Source: Amanita rubescens (taxonomy: Eukaryota; Basidiomycota; Agaricomycetes; Agaricales; Amanitaceae). From it: a stretch of DNA of 58,432 nt. Positions 23,257-34,273 of the stretch are shown piece after piece. The translations under genes and the position numbers were made by a program. The notes below the pieces were generated by a model. The model was not told the origin of the DNA. It made no database searches and saw nothing but the letters and a program-made list of their open reading frames with translations. How positions within the stretch are numbered: position 1 is the first letter of the stretch; the number at the start of each line of letters is the position of its first letter. Location: positions 1 to 58,432 of the forward strand of contig WION01000323.1 of assembly GCA_015039365.1 (NCBI GenBank), given 5' to 3'.

Positions 23257-24912
23257 ATGCACGCTGCAAGAGCAAGCCTAGGTCTTCCTCCAAGACCGTC
23301 TTCTAGCTTCTGGGCCCATGTCATGGAAAACGAGAAGAACGGCCCGAATGCTCCTTCACAGAATACACTGCCGTTGTTGACACCTTTGGACAAGAACGCA
23401 ACCGCAACACGCCTCTTACTGCATGATACCCAGGCTAACCTCGAAAAATTCTCCGGGAAGGTTGACAAGCTACTGGAAGGATTCTCTGAGGCAAAACAAG
23501 AAGTCAAGCTTGTCAAAACGCTATTTGAACGCGACAGAGAAGCACTTGTCAATGACGTCATCGACCTCGGTACGTTATTGCCAAGCGTGCAGCTGGTGTA
23601 TGCGTATGCAATTTATTGCGGTGCTAGTCAATAGATGCCAAACCCAAATACAAAATTCTTTGGGCTCTCCGGCACAGAGTTCTGTTGTTGACCAATTCTT
23701 CAAGGAAGTTAGCCGACTATTAGAGAACCTCGACAAGCGACTCGACGCAATGCAAACGGTAGCTGGAACTAGCATATCATGATACTTCGGATATATCTTA
23801 ATTGTTGCTCTGATCTCTTAGCTCTCCCAGACACATGCCCAAAGCCTTCAAACGCAAATTCAGGCGATACAGGTCATCCAAGAACAGCAGTGTACCATAC
23901 TTTCTACCTTGACTCCTCTCATGCCTCTGCTTCAGGCTATACCTCTGCATATCGACCTCGCTAAGAACTCGGTTATGGATGCCTTACAGAAGCAAGGAAC
24001 TGGCGACGCAAAATCTGTTCAGACATCCCCAATCCTACAGACTCCTGGCGTTCGTAATTCTATCAAGCGTTCTCGTGCATATTCTCGTTCAGGCGATATG
24101 GCTGCATCGACATCTCAGAAAAACAAGAGATTTTGCGAAGCACGTGAAGTTACAATGCCTCCAAGTGGACCGTCCGCGGTTTGCAACCGCAATAATCCAG
24201 ACACGCCGCAGCCAGATTCCAGAAGACCATCATTGCGTAGTAATTCACGGGGCAGCGTCTTGGTCGATCACTTTCAAACACCTAGTCAGAAATCCAAGGC
24301 AATCATCGATTCCCTGACACATTCAAAGCATCGCTCGACCCGCCCGCCCCATATTTCCGCTTTGGGCGATCGTGCAAACACATTGCGACCTGCAACAACC
24401 GAAATGCATACATCCACAGATACGTTAAGCAGACTAACCAACCTAAGATGCAATACATCCATACAGAGCAATTGCACGCCGCCAGTGGCTCGCCCTTCAC
24501 CTTCAGATATTCTAGCTATGAATAGGAAGGAAGCGAACCCAGCGCGGCAACTTTCCGTTTCAGCCGTACTAACTTCCCAGCAAACAAGGCACTTCAACGC
24601 TCTCAAGAAATCGTCCACATACATGCGACCTCCACAGCTCGAGACATCGCAGCCGTCAGGAACCCTGGTTTCTATGTCTTTTACTTACTTGCCATGTCTT
24701 TTGCTCACGTAGACCAAGACACATCGATTAAGACCGGCGACGACGCTATTACCCTCAAAAAGCGGCTTTGCGCTGCCAAGGCGCAGGCGCTCTCCGCCCG
24801 TCAGTTGTTACCACCGTCCCCTTACCCTTGCTTAACCTCTTAATAGAAGGAAGGACGGAGATTCATTCCTCTACTAGACTCGGAAGATGAAAGTTCTATC
24901 GCTTCTCCTTAA
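23257..24912 (+). CDS. Uncharacterised coiled-coil protein
   Basis: Starts MHAARASLGLPPRPSSSFWA. A predicted coiled coil follows (NLEKFSGKVDKLLEGFSEAK through KTLFERDREALVNDV), continuing after an intron as DQFFKEVSRLLENLDKRLDA and, after another, LSQTHAQSLQTQIQAIQVIQ. The second half is a long Ser/Thr/Pro/Arg-rich disordered region. The end is probably spliced to KEGRRFIPLLDSEDESSIAS-P with stop at 24910-24912, because that frame is clearly coding in character. The layout (short N-terminal motif, coiled coil, disordered tail) resembles chromosome-associated scaffold proteins. Sharing an MCB-containing promoter with condensin hints at a cell-cycle or meiotic role. I cannot name the family. 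Confidence 0.6.
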
Positions 24913-24939
24913 CTTCCGGCATGTCATAGATACGCTCCT

Positions 24940-26458
24940 CTATGTTAATTTTTCATAGGTCTGACTTATCCATATTTCCACCGGTGCATCTCCTGCTCCT
25001 TGTACCTGTCCTATAAGAACGAGTTCCAAGCTTGCCTCTTGCCTCAGCATTTCCCACAATGTACGTTCCGCAGCGTCACGCTCCTTGTAGCCGAGCAGCA
25101 TAAGTGGAGGAGTCTCGCAAAGCCGTACGAGGCTGGACAACATGCGCACTAACGAAGGGAACGAAGCAGTGTTATACGTCACATCTGCCATCCTGCGTTC
25201 AATAATCATTATGTTTTACGCAGTAGCATGACGCGCAATAACGCACACAATAACATCAAAGCCTCTTTGCTTTGATATGTTCACAACGCGTTCAGGTATC
25301 ACTTCGTCGTCCCAATCTAACACCAGAGCTTCCGGTCTAGCACCTGCATTTTCGGGAAGGAATCCGGCATTCGCTTGAATGTTGTGTTCGAGCAACGGCA
25401 TTGCCGATTCTAATGAACGTTTGTCGATACGAGTCATACGACTGCCAACTCGACACGGGTAATCGCATACCAAGATCCGTGGTGATGATGACGCTTTGCG
25501 ACGTCTCGCTAGCACCCGTAAGAGCCGCACGCAATGCTCCAATTGTAAGTGCAACAATACCAGTACCGGCACCTGGTCGAATGCAATTAGATTCAGCACA
25601 TTTTTTTCACGTATTAGCTTCCTCACCTAATTCCACGATGCATCTCGGCTGGTCGGCAAACAGTGCATCCCTTAGTCGAGGTACGAATGCTTCTGAGCTG
25701 GTTCTCATCCAGAACACTTGTAGGCAGTTCCTCCAGGCCGGGAAACATTATTGGCCAAGTCGACTAGCCAAGAGCCAAGTCCGATGCCACTGTCCCAGAC
25801 TTTCTAGGCAGAATTTCAAGGATAAGTACCTCTAGGCTATGGAGGCTATCACGACGATCCATCGGCTCACCTTGTCGAGATCAAAGGACGTCTGTTCCGT
25901 CACCTTGATAACGGCTGTTAAAGGATTCGTTTGCAAAAGTGCTTCACTTTCTCCTTCACGCACGACGAGCGTAGGAGTCGGAAGTGGGAACGTATACACG
26001 CGCTCGATTTTTTCTTGTTTCGCGATAACGCCCTTGGGCAGGCGAGACGAAAACTTGATGGGCATGGACAAGACAGGGAGGGGTATTCTACCCAAACGAT
26101 CGCCGCCCAATTCGACGGCACAATGCCCATCAGAGCGGCCTTGCTTCGTTACACATCCATCGCAACTCAGCACTAGCCTCCATACTTGCCCATCGCGTAC
26201 GCCTACAGGCACAGGCACAGGTATTTCTTTATATGCCATAGCCTGCCTCCAAGTGGTCAACTTCGTCCGTACCGTCCGAGCCGAGCTTGAGGTCTGATGA
26301 GGTAGCACTGCTATCTGCTGCCAGGAATAAAAAATGTCTTGTTCATTATCGTAGTGTTCTGTGCGCAGATCATTTGCAATTTGAGGTGTTATGGATATGG
26401 TGCCGGATGGTTGTGCTTGGGTGGGAGGTGGTCGGAGAAATGAGAGGTAATAGAACAT
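24940..26458 (-). CDS. Family-16 protein-lysine methyltransferase (METTL21-like), copy 1
   Basis: A seven-beta-strand SAM methyltransferase. Motif I is ELGAGTGIVALTIGALRAAL, formed across an intron near 25563-25626. The acidic end of strand 2 is ITTDLE, and post-I is LVLDWDDEVIP. The family hallmark near strand 4 is FDVIVMADVTYNTASF, also formed across an intron. The C-terminus is LELVLIGQVQ...VEIWISQ, with TAG at 24940-24942. The N-terminal half (to about 25860) is a beta-rich region ending ...TSFDLDK, then WDSGIGLGSWLVDLA, the typical lead into the methyltransferase domain. Between WDSGIGL and ELGAGTG the frames do not join simply, so another intron or base errors exist. It converges with the coiled-coil gene, 27 bp between stops. 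Confidence 0.8.
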
Positions 26459-26537
26459 TGATGAGATTAGATCCCGTTGTTCATGCTCTTGGAATTTTGG
26501 AAAATGGGTACATTGGGAATTTAGAGTACCTCTAGAT

Positions 26538-26655
26538 ATCCACGGCCATAGGACTCTGAAAGCACCGCATCCCGTCCGATCTGCGCAGTCAACCAGAGTG
26601 CCGCCTAGTTAGTACCACGGTGGGGGACCACGCGGGAATCCTGGGTGCTGTGGTT
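26538..26655 (+). rRNA. 5S ribosomal RNA, copy 1
   Basis: 118 nt beginning ATCCACGGCCATAGGACTCT and ending GGGTGCTGTGGTT, the standard fungal 5S. The central CCCGTCCGATCTGCGCAGT loop and the 3' GGGTGCTGTGG that pairs with the 5' end are present. It differs from the two other full copies at one base in the CCTAGTTAGTACC segment (CCCAGTT in the others). It is convergent with the inverted F-box copy 1, as in the other units. Upstream, AAAATGGGTACATTGGGAAT and TTTAGAGTAC match the flanks of the other 5S genes. Confidence 0.95.
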
Positions 26656-26710
26656 TCATTTTTACAAAAGTATTTGTTCCGCTCGCTTTAACGCATGGGA
26701 TTCAAGGTAC

Positions 26711-27979
26711 TTAGTGGTCACTAATCACTAGTCGCCATTCATCACCGCTAATAAAATATTTGGTGGTGTACCAGTACAAGCCGTCCGCACTTCCCCGAGT
26801 GGGTAGTTCGCACGTGAACCAGCACCTGTCCTCATTCAACTCCCACATAACAGGCTCATTGAATGGGAAGAAGATATGTCGCAGTGATGGGCAAACGCTA
26901 TACCACTCGTAGCAGAGCGAGCGTTGGTCATCCATTTCCAGATCGTCTTTCAACGTGGGTGATAGGTCAAACCAATGTAGTTTATTGAACAAAACTAAAC
27001 AGGATAGGTCCCCCTAAGAAAGAATCGAATTTCAGCAAAAAATTGATTCCTCTTTTCCAAACGAGGAAATAGCAGAATGAATGGGAATAGGGGCGACTTA
27101 CGATGGAACGAGTCCTGTCTAGCTTGAGATTGACTCTGAAGATTTCGATTGTGGGAAGATGGGTTCCTATGTCGCGCAAGGCGCTTGGAGATACGTACAT
27201 GGCGGATAAGTCTAGAATCCGGAGAGGGACGGAAGTGAGCGCCATGCGAGAGAGGTTTTTATTGCCCAAGTCACCTTCCCTGCCTATCAACAGGAGGTGA
27301 TGAACTGGCCGGCCTGTAAGAATAAATGCAGCTCCACTGGCTGTCCCGTAAAAGATGGATAACTCGGGAAGGGCGTCATGAGGTACAAGTTCCATTGCCG
27401 ATTCTGAGATTTCCAGAACGGCGAGGTAACGTAATCCAGAATGAGACGCGATGAATGCGCACATGACGCTGGGTTTTAGTGTACAATATGAAGAGAACCT
27501 CGTCCAGCCTGGCTCGCCTGCGTTCAGCGAACAATGTCGTATGTTCAGGAGGCGAAGGTCGCGAATGACGAGCTCCAGCGCAGGGGTTGTATTTTCACGG
27601 GAAGGACCCATGAAGAGCTTGAGTGTGTCTAGAAGCGTGAGGCGGCATATGGTGTCACTGAGCAATGAGCACGAGTGAGGCAAAGTCTTGGACTCTCCAA
27701 TGTCGACGTCGATCCGCCATGATATAGATAGTTTACGCGGCACATCATAGAGCTGATTTCGCTTCATTCCATCGCACCATCCGAGCGTCCGCTTGGGAAC
27801 ATCACTATCCTCGGTCAGTTCCTCGGCAATGTTGATAGACAAGTATAATACACGTTCAGCGATGACATTGAAACGATGCGATGCCAATGCGACTTTTGTG
27901 AGGTCACCTAGCGAAAGAAAGCTGAAGATATGGACCAAAGTTTCATTTGGCAGGTTTTCATCTGGCTCGAGGATGTTAG
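26711..27979 (-). pseudogene. F-box protein paralogue, copy 1 (inverted, start codon lost)
   Basis: Homologous to copies 2-5 along its whole length but on the opposite strand. The position of the other copies' ATG reads ATC here (27972-27974), then LEPDENLPNETLVHIFSFLS. The F-box continues LTKVALASHRFNVIAERVLY. The shared body follows (TLGWCDGMKRNQLYDVPRKL, RLTLLDTLKLFMG, PHDALPELSIFYG, LRILDLSAMYVSPSALRDI). The intron with GTAAGTCGCCCC donor is kept, and exon 2 encodes FNKLHWFDLSPTLK to the stop at 26711. Translation could use a downstream Met (at 27938), which would lose part of the F-box. F-box proteins are SCF ubiquitin-ligase substrate receptors; the target is unknown. Confidence 0.8.
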
Positions 27980-28099
27980 GAGTAAAGCATTAGGATACAA
28001 AGAGATGGAGAGGTTTGAGATGACAGGAGACTGACCAGAGAAACTGGCATTGCACATTATGCAGAAAATGTCGACAATAAGGCGGAATTCAATTCCCAA

Positions 28100-28285
28100 T
28101 TTTTCGACCGGAGAGAAAAATATTTACAGTAAAATACACAACAACACATCTCACCGCGAAGCCGTATATATATAATATAATGTACGTACCGCTTAAGTGC
28201 GTAGACAACATCGACGACAACATCGAGTACTATAATTATTTTCCATTCAGTGTATGTCAATCACGATTCACGAAATAGTCCAAGT
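28100..28285 (-). pseudogene. Histone H4 3'-end relic
   Basis: The minus strand reads TTGACATACACTGAA, then CTCGATGTTG (twice, as a small duplication), GTCTACGCACTTAAGCGGT, ACGTACATTATA and CGGCTTCG. These correspond in order to the H4 codons for [18 protein letters not shown] and GFG at 35458-35556. The following bases TGTTGTGTATTTTACTGTAA match the 3' flank of H4 at 35579-35599. It stands immediately upstream of F-box copy 1, exactly as H4 stands upstream of F-box copy 2. Confidence 0.9.
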
Positions 28286-28425
28286 GAGCTATGTGCTTAC
28301 TTTTTCCAAGATTTTCAGAATCGTAGTTTTTTCCTTCAGTATCGATTATCTCGTCTAGGAGCAATGCACAGCACATCAAAAGGAGCGGTGGATTATTGGT
28401 AATGTCCTGATCAATAAAGTGTGGT

Positions 28426-30035
28426 CTATGTAGATTTTATTTCAACCTCGGCCTTGAACGTCCGCCTCATCCCTTGCCAGAATGCGGGCCCGTAGTTATA
28501 GTACGCAACGCCAAAAGCAGCTCCTCCCAGGTGCGCCCAGTGATCAAATGTCCTGAATGGTTGTCAATAGATGGGGGTATAAATTAAGTATTCACAGACC
28601 TCCAGCCTCTTAAAATCCCTACAATATCAAGTGCCAGGAGCCCACCAACACCCCACTGTATAGGTATCGGATAGGTTGGGGGGATGAACAACGCCACCTG
28701 CGATTCTGGAAACGCGAGCGCTGTAATCGCCACGCATGAGTAAATGGCACCGGAGGCGCCAAGCGATGGAAGGATGCTAGCTGCAGCCTGGCTCGTCGCT
28801 TTCTCTTTTGATGAAGCAACTGTGGCTGACACGGCTGATGCCCATGTATCTGTTTTCCGTGGAAGAGCGGCCGGAGATGCTAGTTTAGCGACATATTTTG
28901 GGTAGCGGAACTTGGCGTTGACAACATGTGACACGAGACTGGAGAATACACCAGCTGGTTGACTGGGTTTGAGTATTATGAAAACTGGTAAGGAAAACGC
29001 GCCATACCTGATACGAAGAAAGCAAGGAAGTGGGAATTGGCGTTTGCCTCAAGTATAGGTGGTATAGCTTTGCTCTGCTCCCTGGTCAAGTAAAAATAGG
29101 CGGCGGACCCTGCTTGACGATGAGACTATATCGCAACGTACAAAGGACGAGAACTGACCAAAGCTCTCTAAAGCGAGACAGTTCAATAATAGGTGGAAGA
29201 ATGATCTATGACTATAAAGATCATTGGTAAAAACAAGACATGTGAAATGATAAATAAATACCTGAACGTGCTAGTTAGCATGGTATAGGTTAATCCTGAC
29301 AATGGATTATGCGTAAAGCTTCGCATCATGAAAGGTTGCAACCGCGAGAATTTCCAGAGACCGTATATTATGGTGTTGAAAAAGCATATTTTCCAGCAGA
29401 ATCTCTTTCCTTCGGTCATGTCCGCATAGGGCTGCATGACAGTGACATACGCCAGTGCGATCCATGGTTTAATCAACATTGGAAAGTCTTTTATCTTGGT
29501 GGTAATCGCGCTATAGTCTTCTCTGAGTTTCTGCACAACCGTTTCAGCATTTACATCCATACTGGAATCCGTCGTACCTTGATGAGTTCGGCATTCCGTG
29601 CCCTCTTTATATCCACATTGGTAATAGGCTGCGTACTCCATACAGGAGACATTGCAATTAATTTCGCCACCCAGAGTTCCGTCTCTACAGCTGTATCGAT
29701 GGAGGCGGCCGAGAACACTATGAGTGACCCGGCAATGAAAAACTAGGTCGGACGCGCATAAAGTCATTGTTATAATGCACCTTAAGCGATAAGCTCACCA
29801 GGATATGTTTTCTAATCCTTGGTTCTCCGATTTTTTCAGAGAAGGACTGGGGCGGGTTCAACTGTGAAATTGCGTCGTTCGCTGGGGTAGTACCATTAAC
29901 CTCTGCTCTTGGTTGCCAAAGGGGCCTCGTAGGAATAAGACTGTTGCGGCATCGCGTACTAGAAAAGTAGCGTCTTGAAGCAAACGGCGAAGAGGATATT
30001 GGTCCCAGTCGCTGGCGTAAGAGGACCCGCAACAT
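28426..30035 (-). CDS. PCP1: Mitochondrial rhomboid protease (Pcp1/PARL type)
   Basis: The N-terminus MLRVLLRQRLGPISSSPFAS then RRYFSST is a good mitochondrial targeting sequence. Downstream are FFNTIIYGLWKFSRLQPFMM and FTHNPLSGLTYTMLTSTF, the conserved lead-in to the rhomboid domain. The catalytic serine sits in LPSLGASGAIYSCVAITALA (GASG). The catalytic His is in FDHWAHLGGAAFGVAYYNYG, separated from it by IQWGVGGLLALDIVGILRGW. The end is FKAEVEIKST with TAG at 28426-28428. The enzyme cleaves inner-membrane substrates such as cytochrome c peroxidase and the Mgm1/OPA1 dynamin. Six or more membrane segments. Only 35 bp separate its start from the divergent methyltransferase. Confidence 0.9.
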
Positions 30036-30070
30036 GGCGAAAGCGTTGATAAATAAGGTTAGGGTTACTT

Positions 30071-31145
30071 ATGCTATCCATACGACTGCCACCCAACTCT
30101 GAACTTGTTACAGACCCGGATGAAGAGGTACAAATCAAGTCATGTTACAATGACGTGCGGAATTGAGATGTGTCTTGTATCAGGTTTTTGTAATCTACTC
30201 TCTGCTTCAATCTAAGCCGCGGTCCGAACATGATGACTTTCGTGGACTGGGATATGTCGATTCTCGGAAGGACGTGCTTGACATAAACTTCGACATAACC
30301 TTGCCTTCCAATGACTCACCTGACCGAAGCAAAACGCGATCAGGTAGACGAAAGATTCAAGTCAATGAATCGAAGACGATAACCGTTACATTGGCTCAGG
30401 ACAAAACTGCCCTTCGGTCGCGAAAAGGGGACACCGGAAGTATTTTATGGAAAGCAAGGTATGTAGCCGTTATCAGTGCCCCTTTTATGTTCTTTTCTCA
30501 AGCGACTGACAGTATCGACTTTGCGAAGCTCATCCTCCAGCAAATACATTCCACTCCAAATGATTCCATACTAGACCCTCAGAAGCTCCGAGAACAACAT
30601 ATTCTAGAATTAGGGCAAGTTGCAATCATATCATGGTTCTTTTGGTTCTTTTGACATGTTCACAGTTCAGGAACGGGTCTCCTTAGCGTGATATTCGCAC
30701 CACTAGTTGGTCAGTTCACCGCGACAGACATTGGCGACCTTGTTCCTCTCATTCGCAAAAATCTTACCCTCAATTTTCCGGGATGGTCAGCAAATGCTCA
30801 AGGTGCAAACGTGTCGGCAGAGGAGCTTGACTGGGTCGTCCTTTCTACCGCAAACGCCTCACAGAGAAAGCGAATTGCCGATTTCAAGCCTGCCGACATC
30901 TTACTCGTCGTGGACTGCATATATCATCCTTCTCTACTGCCACATTTGGTCGAAACGATTGATTACCTTTCAGTCCCAGAAAAAACTGCCGTATTCATTC
31001 TTGTCGAACTCCGTGCAGGAAGACGTCATTCGTGAATTTTTTGACTTTATGGTTGAACAAGCCATTGTGGCAAATTTGGAGAATCGGTGAAGACGTGTTC
31101 CCCATGCCGTATGTTGCTTGGGTAGGGTGCAAAACGCTGTCGTGA
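30071..31145 (+). CDS. Family-16 protein methyltransferase (METTL21-like), copy 2, two frame breaks
   Basis: Starts MLSIRLPPNSELVTDPDEE at 30071; exon 1 ends at 30127 and exon 2 starts at 30184. Before motif I comes KGDTGSILWKA joined to SIDFAKLILQQI. Motif I is ILELG-SGTGLLSVIFAPL, the G codon being split by an intron with a GC donor (GG/GCAAGT) and TTCACAG acceptor. Strand 2 is TATDIGDL. The family D-x-x-Y motif is DILLVVDCIYHPSLLPHLVE. The end should read VELRAEDVIREFFDFMVEQ then IWRIGEDVFPMPYVAWVGCK, stop 31143-31145. This needs one extra base removed near 31016-31019 and another between 31030 and 31068. Likely substrate is a protein lysine; unknown. Confidence 0.82.
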
Positions 31146-31817
31146 TTGCGCTGCAAATACACCATTTCACGCATGCAGGACGGTGGTATCGGTACGTGAT
31201 CCGTCTAAGCGCGTCCCAACTGACACCCCGCAACGCCTATGGCAGCTGCACACTGTGAAACATCCTCACCGCCCATATCTTTCCTTCGATCTTTCCAACG
31301 ATCAAAGGATCCTCTTGATTTCCAACAATTCGTATCTATGTTGATCCATAGCACCAACGCCTCGCCCACAACACTATGATTGTCAATCAAAGCAGTCCGC
31401 TCCCGTGCACCTGCTGCGCATCTCCTTTTGCTTTGTTGGAAATATAGGGTCGCTTCTTGTTGCTGCCCTTCGGGCAGCCCAGCCGCATCGGCAGGTGCTG
31501 CGGAAACTTACTCACATTCCGTGCTATTCCGTGTCGCACTTCACGATACAATACATCCGAGCACATCCGTTGCGGATATTCATGCGCAGTACATTTTCAC
31601 ATGACCTTATCAATTTTATCCGCAGTTCGTTTGTTACACTTTTTCCCGCTAGACAGAAGGGTATATGGGCGTAGCTATCTATCTATCGTATCGTACCAGT
31701 ACCATGAGCAATTACTCGTTTAAATATAATGATCGTATTATGTCCTTGTCTTATTTACGATGAGATGAAGCATGATTATTTACGTTTTAAATGCAAGATG
31801 TCCTTTGAGTTGAAATA
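31146..31817. other. Intergenic region
   Basis: No gene that I can support. On the minus strand, 31245-31325 reads QEDPLIVGKIEGKIWAVRMF and a few more residues to a stop, which looks like the tail of a coding sequence, but I found no upstream exon. The 31680-31817 part is AT-rich. Confidence 0.3.
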
Positions 31818-33684
31818 TTAATATAGCAGCACTGACCCAACCAGCACGGATAAAATCCAGCAAGCCCCCATGGCGATTATGGACACCTTTGGGACGCCTT
31901 GGCCGAATTGTCCGTTCGTTGATCCGCCAGCGGCTACCGTCGTCGCGGCTGTGCCGATGGTAGCAGAAGGCAGTGGGCCGTTGGCACCATTCTGTGCAAT
32001 GGCTACGCTTGAGAGTTGAGCAAACCCAACCGAAGGAGGGTTATAACGGAAAACAGAATAGACGTTTTTCTGTTGGAGACAAAAGCGGTTATCTCACTGC
32101 GCAGGAGAGTCGGAAGGGGATAGCTTACAAGGAAAGTATCGCCGAAGATCCAGCTGGGCGTCGAGCCACTGCCAGAATCCAGGATAAAGAAAGAACCGAG
32201 ACATGTGGACGAGGTCAATTGGGAAAGTTTGAAATCCGCCGAGCTGATCGGTAGGCTGCTTCCATTCCCGAAGGAAACCGCGACCTGGACATCGGTGCTG
32301 CAGGCTATAAAAGATATACTCCTATTAGCACGTAGCGATGAACATTGAACCACAGCGTTACGCACGATATGTATAATAGCCCTGAAAGTTCCCACTGCCT
32401 GCTTGGGAGCCTGGAATCTGGGCGTATATTTCGGCGATGACGTCGCTTGGGCCACCAACGAGTGTTGTTCCGGTGTCGATAGCAGCGAAGGAGGAAGATC
32501 CTGACGGAACTGTGATCGATGAACCTTGCACCGTAATGGCTGTTACGCGTAGAACCTTTGAGACATCGATTTCACATAAGACAACCTGAACTTACATGCC
32601 AAGGACAAAATCCAATATGATTCGGTGGTGGCTAGATCGACGTACTCAATTTCACCAGAATAGAGACTCGAGTTTGTAAATCCTGTGGACAAATTTAGCG
32701 TTATACACTCGCGCTGGAGGTAACCTTACCCATGCTGAAGGCACCTCCAGGTTCCAGGGTTTGCGCCGTACTGTCATTGGCAAACCTGAGCACAAATCGT
32801 CAAATCCGCTGTTTCGGAAACCCGTTGGCATACATACCGAGTTAGGAAGAATGCCATAAGCGGCTCATCCCATGCACCCTGTGAGACCAATGTTTGCCAA
32901 AAGGGGGTTGCCTTCGATGCAGCGATAGTTTGGAACGCAAGGCCCATAAGGCCCGATACCGGGCTGCTCAGCAGACCGGACGACACCTGGTCGCATATAG
33001 CAAAAACTTGATTAGAGACAGAGAACCCGGCCATCTGCACTACATCCGTTCCGAGTGTTCCCGAGGCCTGTCCACTCCCGTACGTTATCTGGAAGGGTGT
33101 GCTTGAATTTGCGAAAGTAGATGAAGTAGTTGGGTTGAACGTTGGCACGCTACTGCATCCAGAAACGCAATCTGCGTCAGCCACCCAAAGGTCACTATGG
33201 AGACATGAATAAAAGGGCGGTGAACAATGGAATAAAAGACTTGCGCTGAACCCGTATCCAGAATAACGTCAAAGGCAATGGCAGGTGTTCCTATTGCAAC
33301 CGAGCCGTAATAACTGTATGGTTTCCATCGGTCAACAATGAACCGTTGACAAAGAGATTTCCGTACCTCGAGTCAGCATCCTGGTTGACCAGCCTAGCGA
33401 GGATAGCGATAGGTCAGTACAGGACGGATGTTTCAAAGAACGACGTACAAGTTTGTCCCGGAGCCCCGTTTCTGATGCTGAGAGGGACCACCACTGTATT
33501 TACTTTCTAACAGCTTTTTATTCTGCTGGGCCCATTTACCCCACTCCTCTATAGTGCGGGTGACTGTTGTTCTACGGTTGAGCGTTAACGTTGCCGTGCG
33601 GAGAGTTCGCTACTCGGGGCGGCAAGATGCATTGTATGAGACGCAGAGTAGGATCGAGAGAGACAGGGGAAGCGTGAAGAACAT
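31818..33684 (-). CDS. Pepsin-like aspartic protease with C-terminal membrane anchor
   Basis: Starts MFFTLPLSLSILLCVSY, a signal peptide. The propeptide region (TIEEWGKWAQQNKKLLESKY) ends at a Kex2-like KR (HQKRGSG). The first catalytic motif is FDVILDTGS-ADLWVADADC, split by an intron with a GC donor (TCAGC/GCAAGT). The flap is FQITYGSGQASGTLGTDVV. The second active site is SSFAAIDTGTTLVGG, followed by TPSWIFGDTFL joined to KNVYSVFRYNPPSVGFAQL. After a low-complexity linker the C-terminus ends with a hydrophobic segment (VSIIAMGACWILSVLVGSVL), so the enzyme is probably membrane- or GPI-anchored, a yapsin-like arrangement. Two frame changes in the signal-to-propeptide junction (33590-33640) are unresolved. 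Stop at 31818-31820. Confidence 0.88.
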
Positions 33685-34273
33685 GATGGCGATGTAAGGG
33701 GGATGATGGTAATTTATAACAAAAAGCGGGACTCGTCCTGCGAGAAGGCGCTGCGCATCATCAAGTGCCGAATGATCAAAGGCTAGCCGATCGGTACAGC
33801 AAGTGCGCTTGTCTTGGCGGTCGTCACTAAAATTGTCAGCCACGCGTATTTCAACTGCGCGGAATAGCACAATGGCTGTGACTTTCCCTCGGTCCGACCC
33901 CTTTTTTTCCCTTTAGTGTTTCCGGTGAAGGGTGCCGAAGGTACAAGTGAAAGTGTCCATGGGCACCCACTACGATTTAATGCCACCGATAAGCCTTTGA
34001 CAGTGGCGCCTAAGCTTGGCAAAGTCAACATATCAGTTCCTGTCCTGATGGATTTACTCACGCCAGAGCATTTCCGCAGCAAGCGGACTGCGCAGCAAAA
34101 TGGATGGCGTTATGGTGATGACGAACTTGAGGCCGCCATCAACGGCAACCGCCCGACAATATTAGTAACTTCGAAGTTACTCGGTATTCAATATCAATAT
34201 TAATCCCAAAGAAAATATAAATAATAAACAGTACACTAAGCATACAAATAATGTAGATCCATGTACAAGAGAC
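33685..34273. other. Intergenic region
   Basis: Between the aspartic protease and histone H3. A 95-codon plus-strand ORF (33916-34203) has no recognisable features and no introns; I do not call it. Confidence 0.35.

Noticed and set aside
33916..34203. 95-codon plus-strand ORF between protease and H3
   Set aside because: No motif, intron or promoter support; open frame is likely chance.
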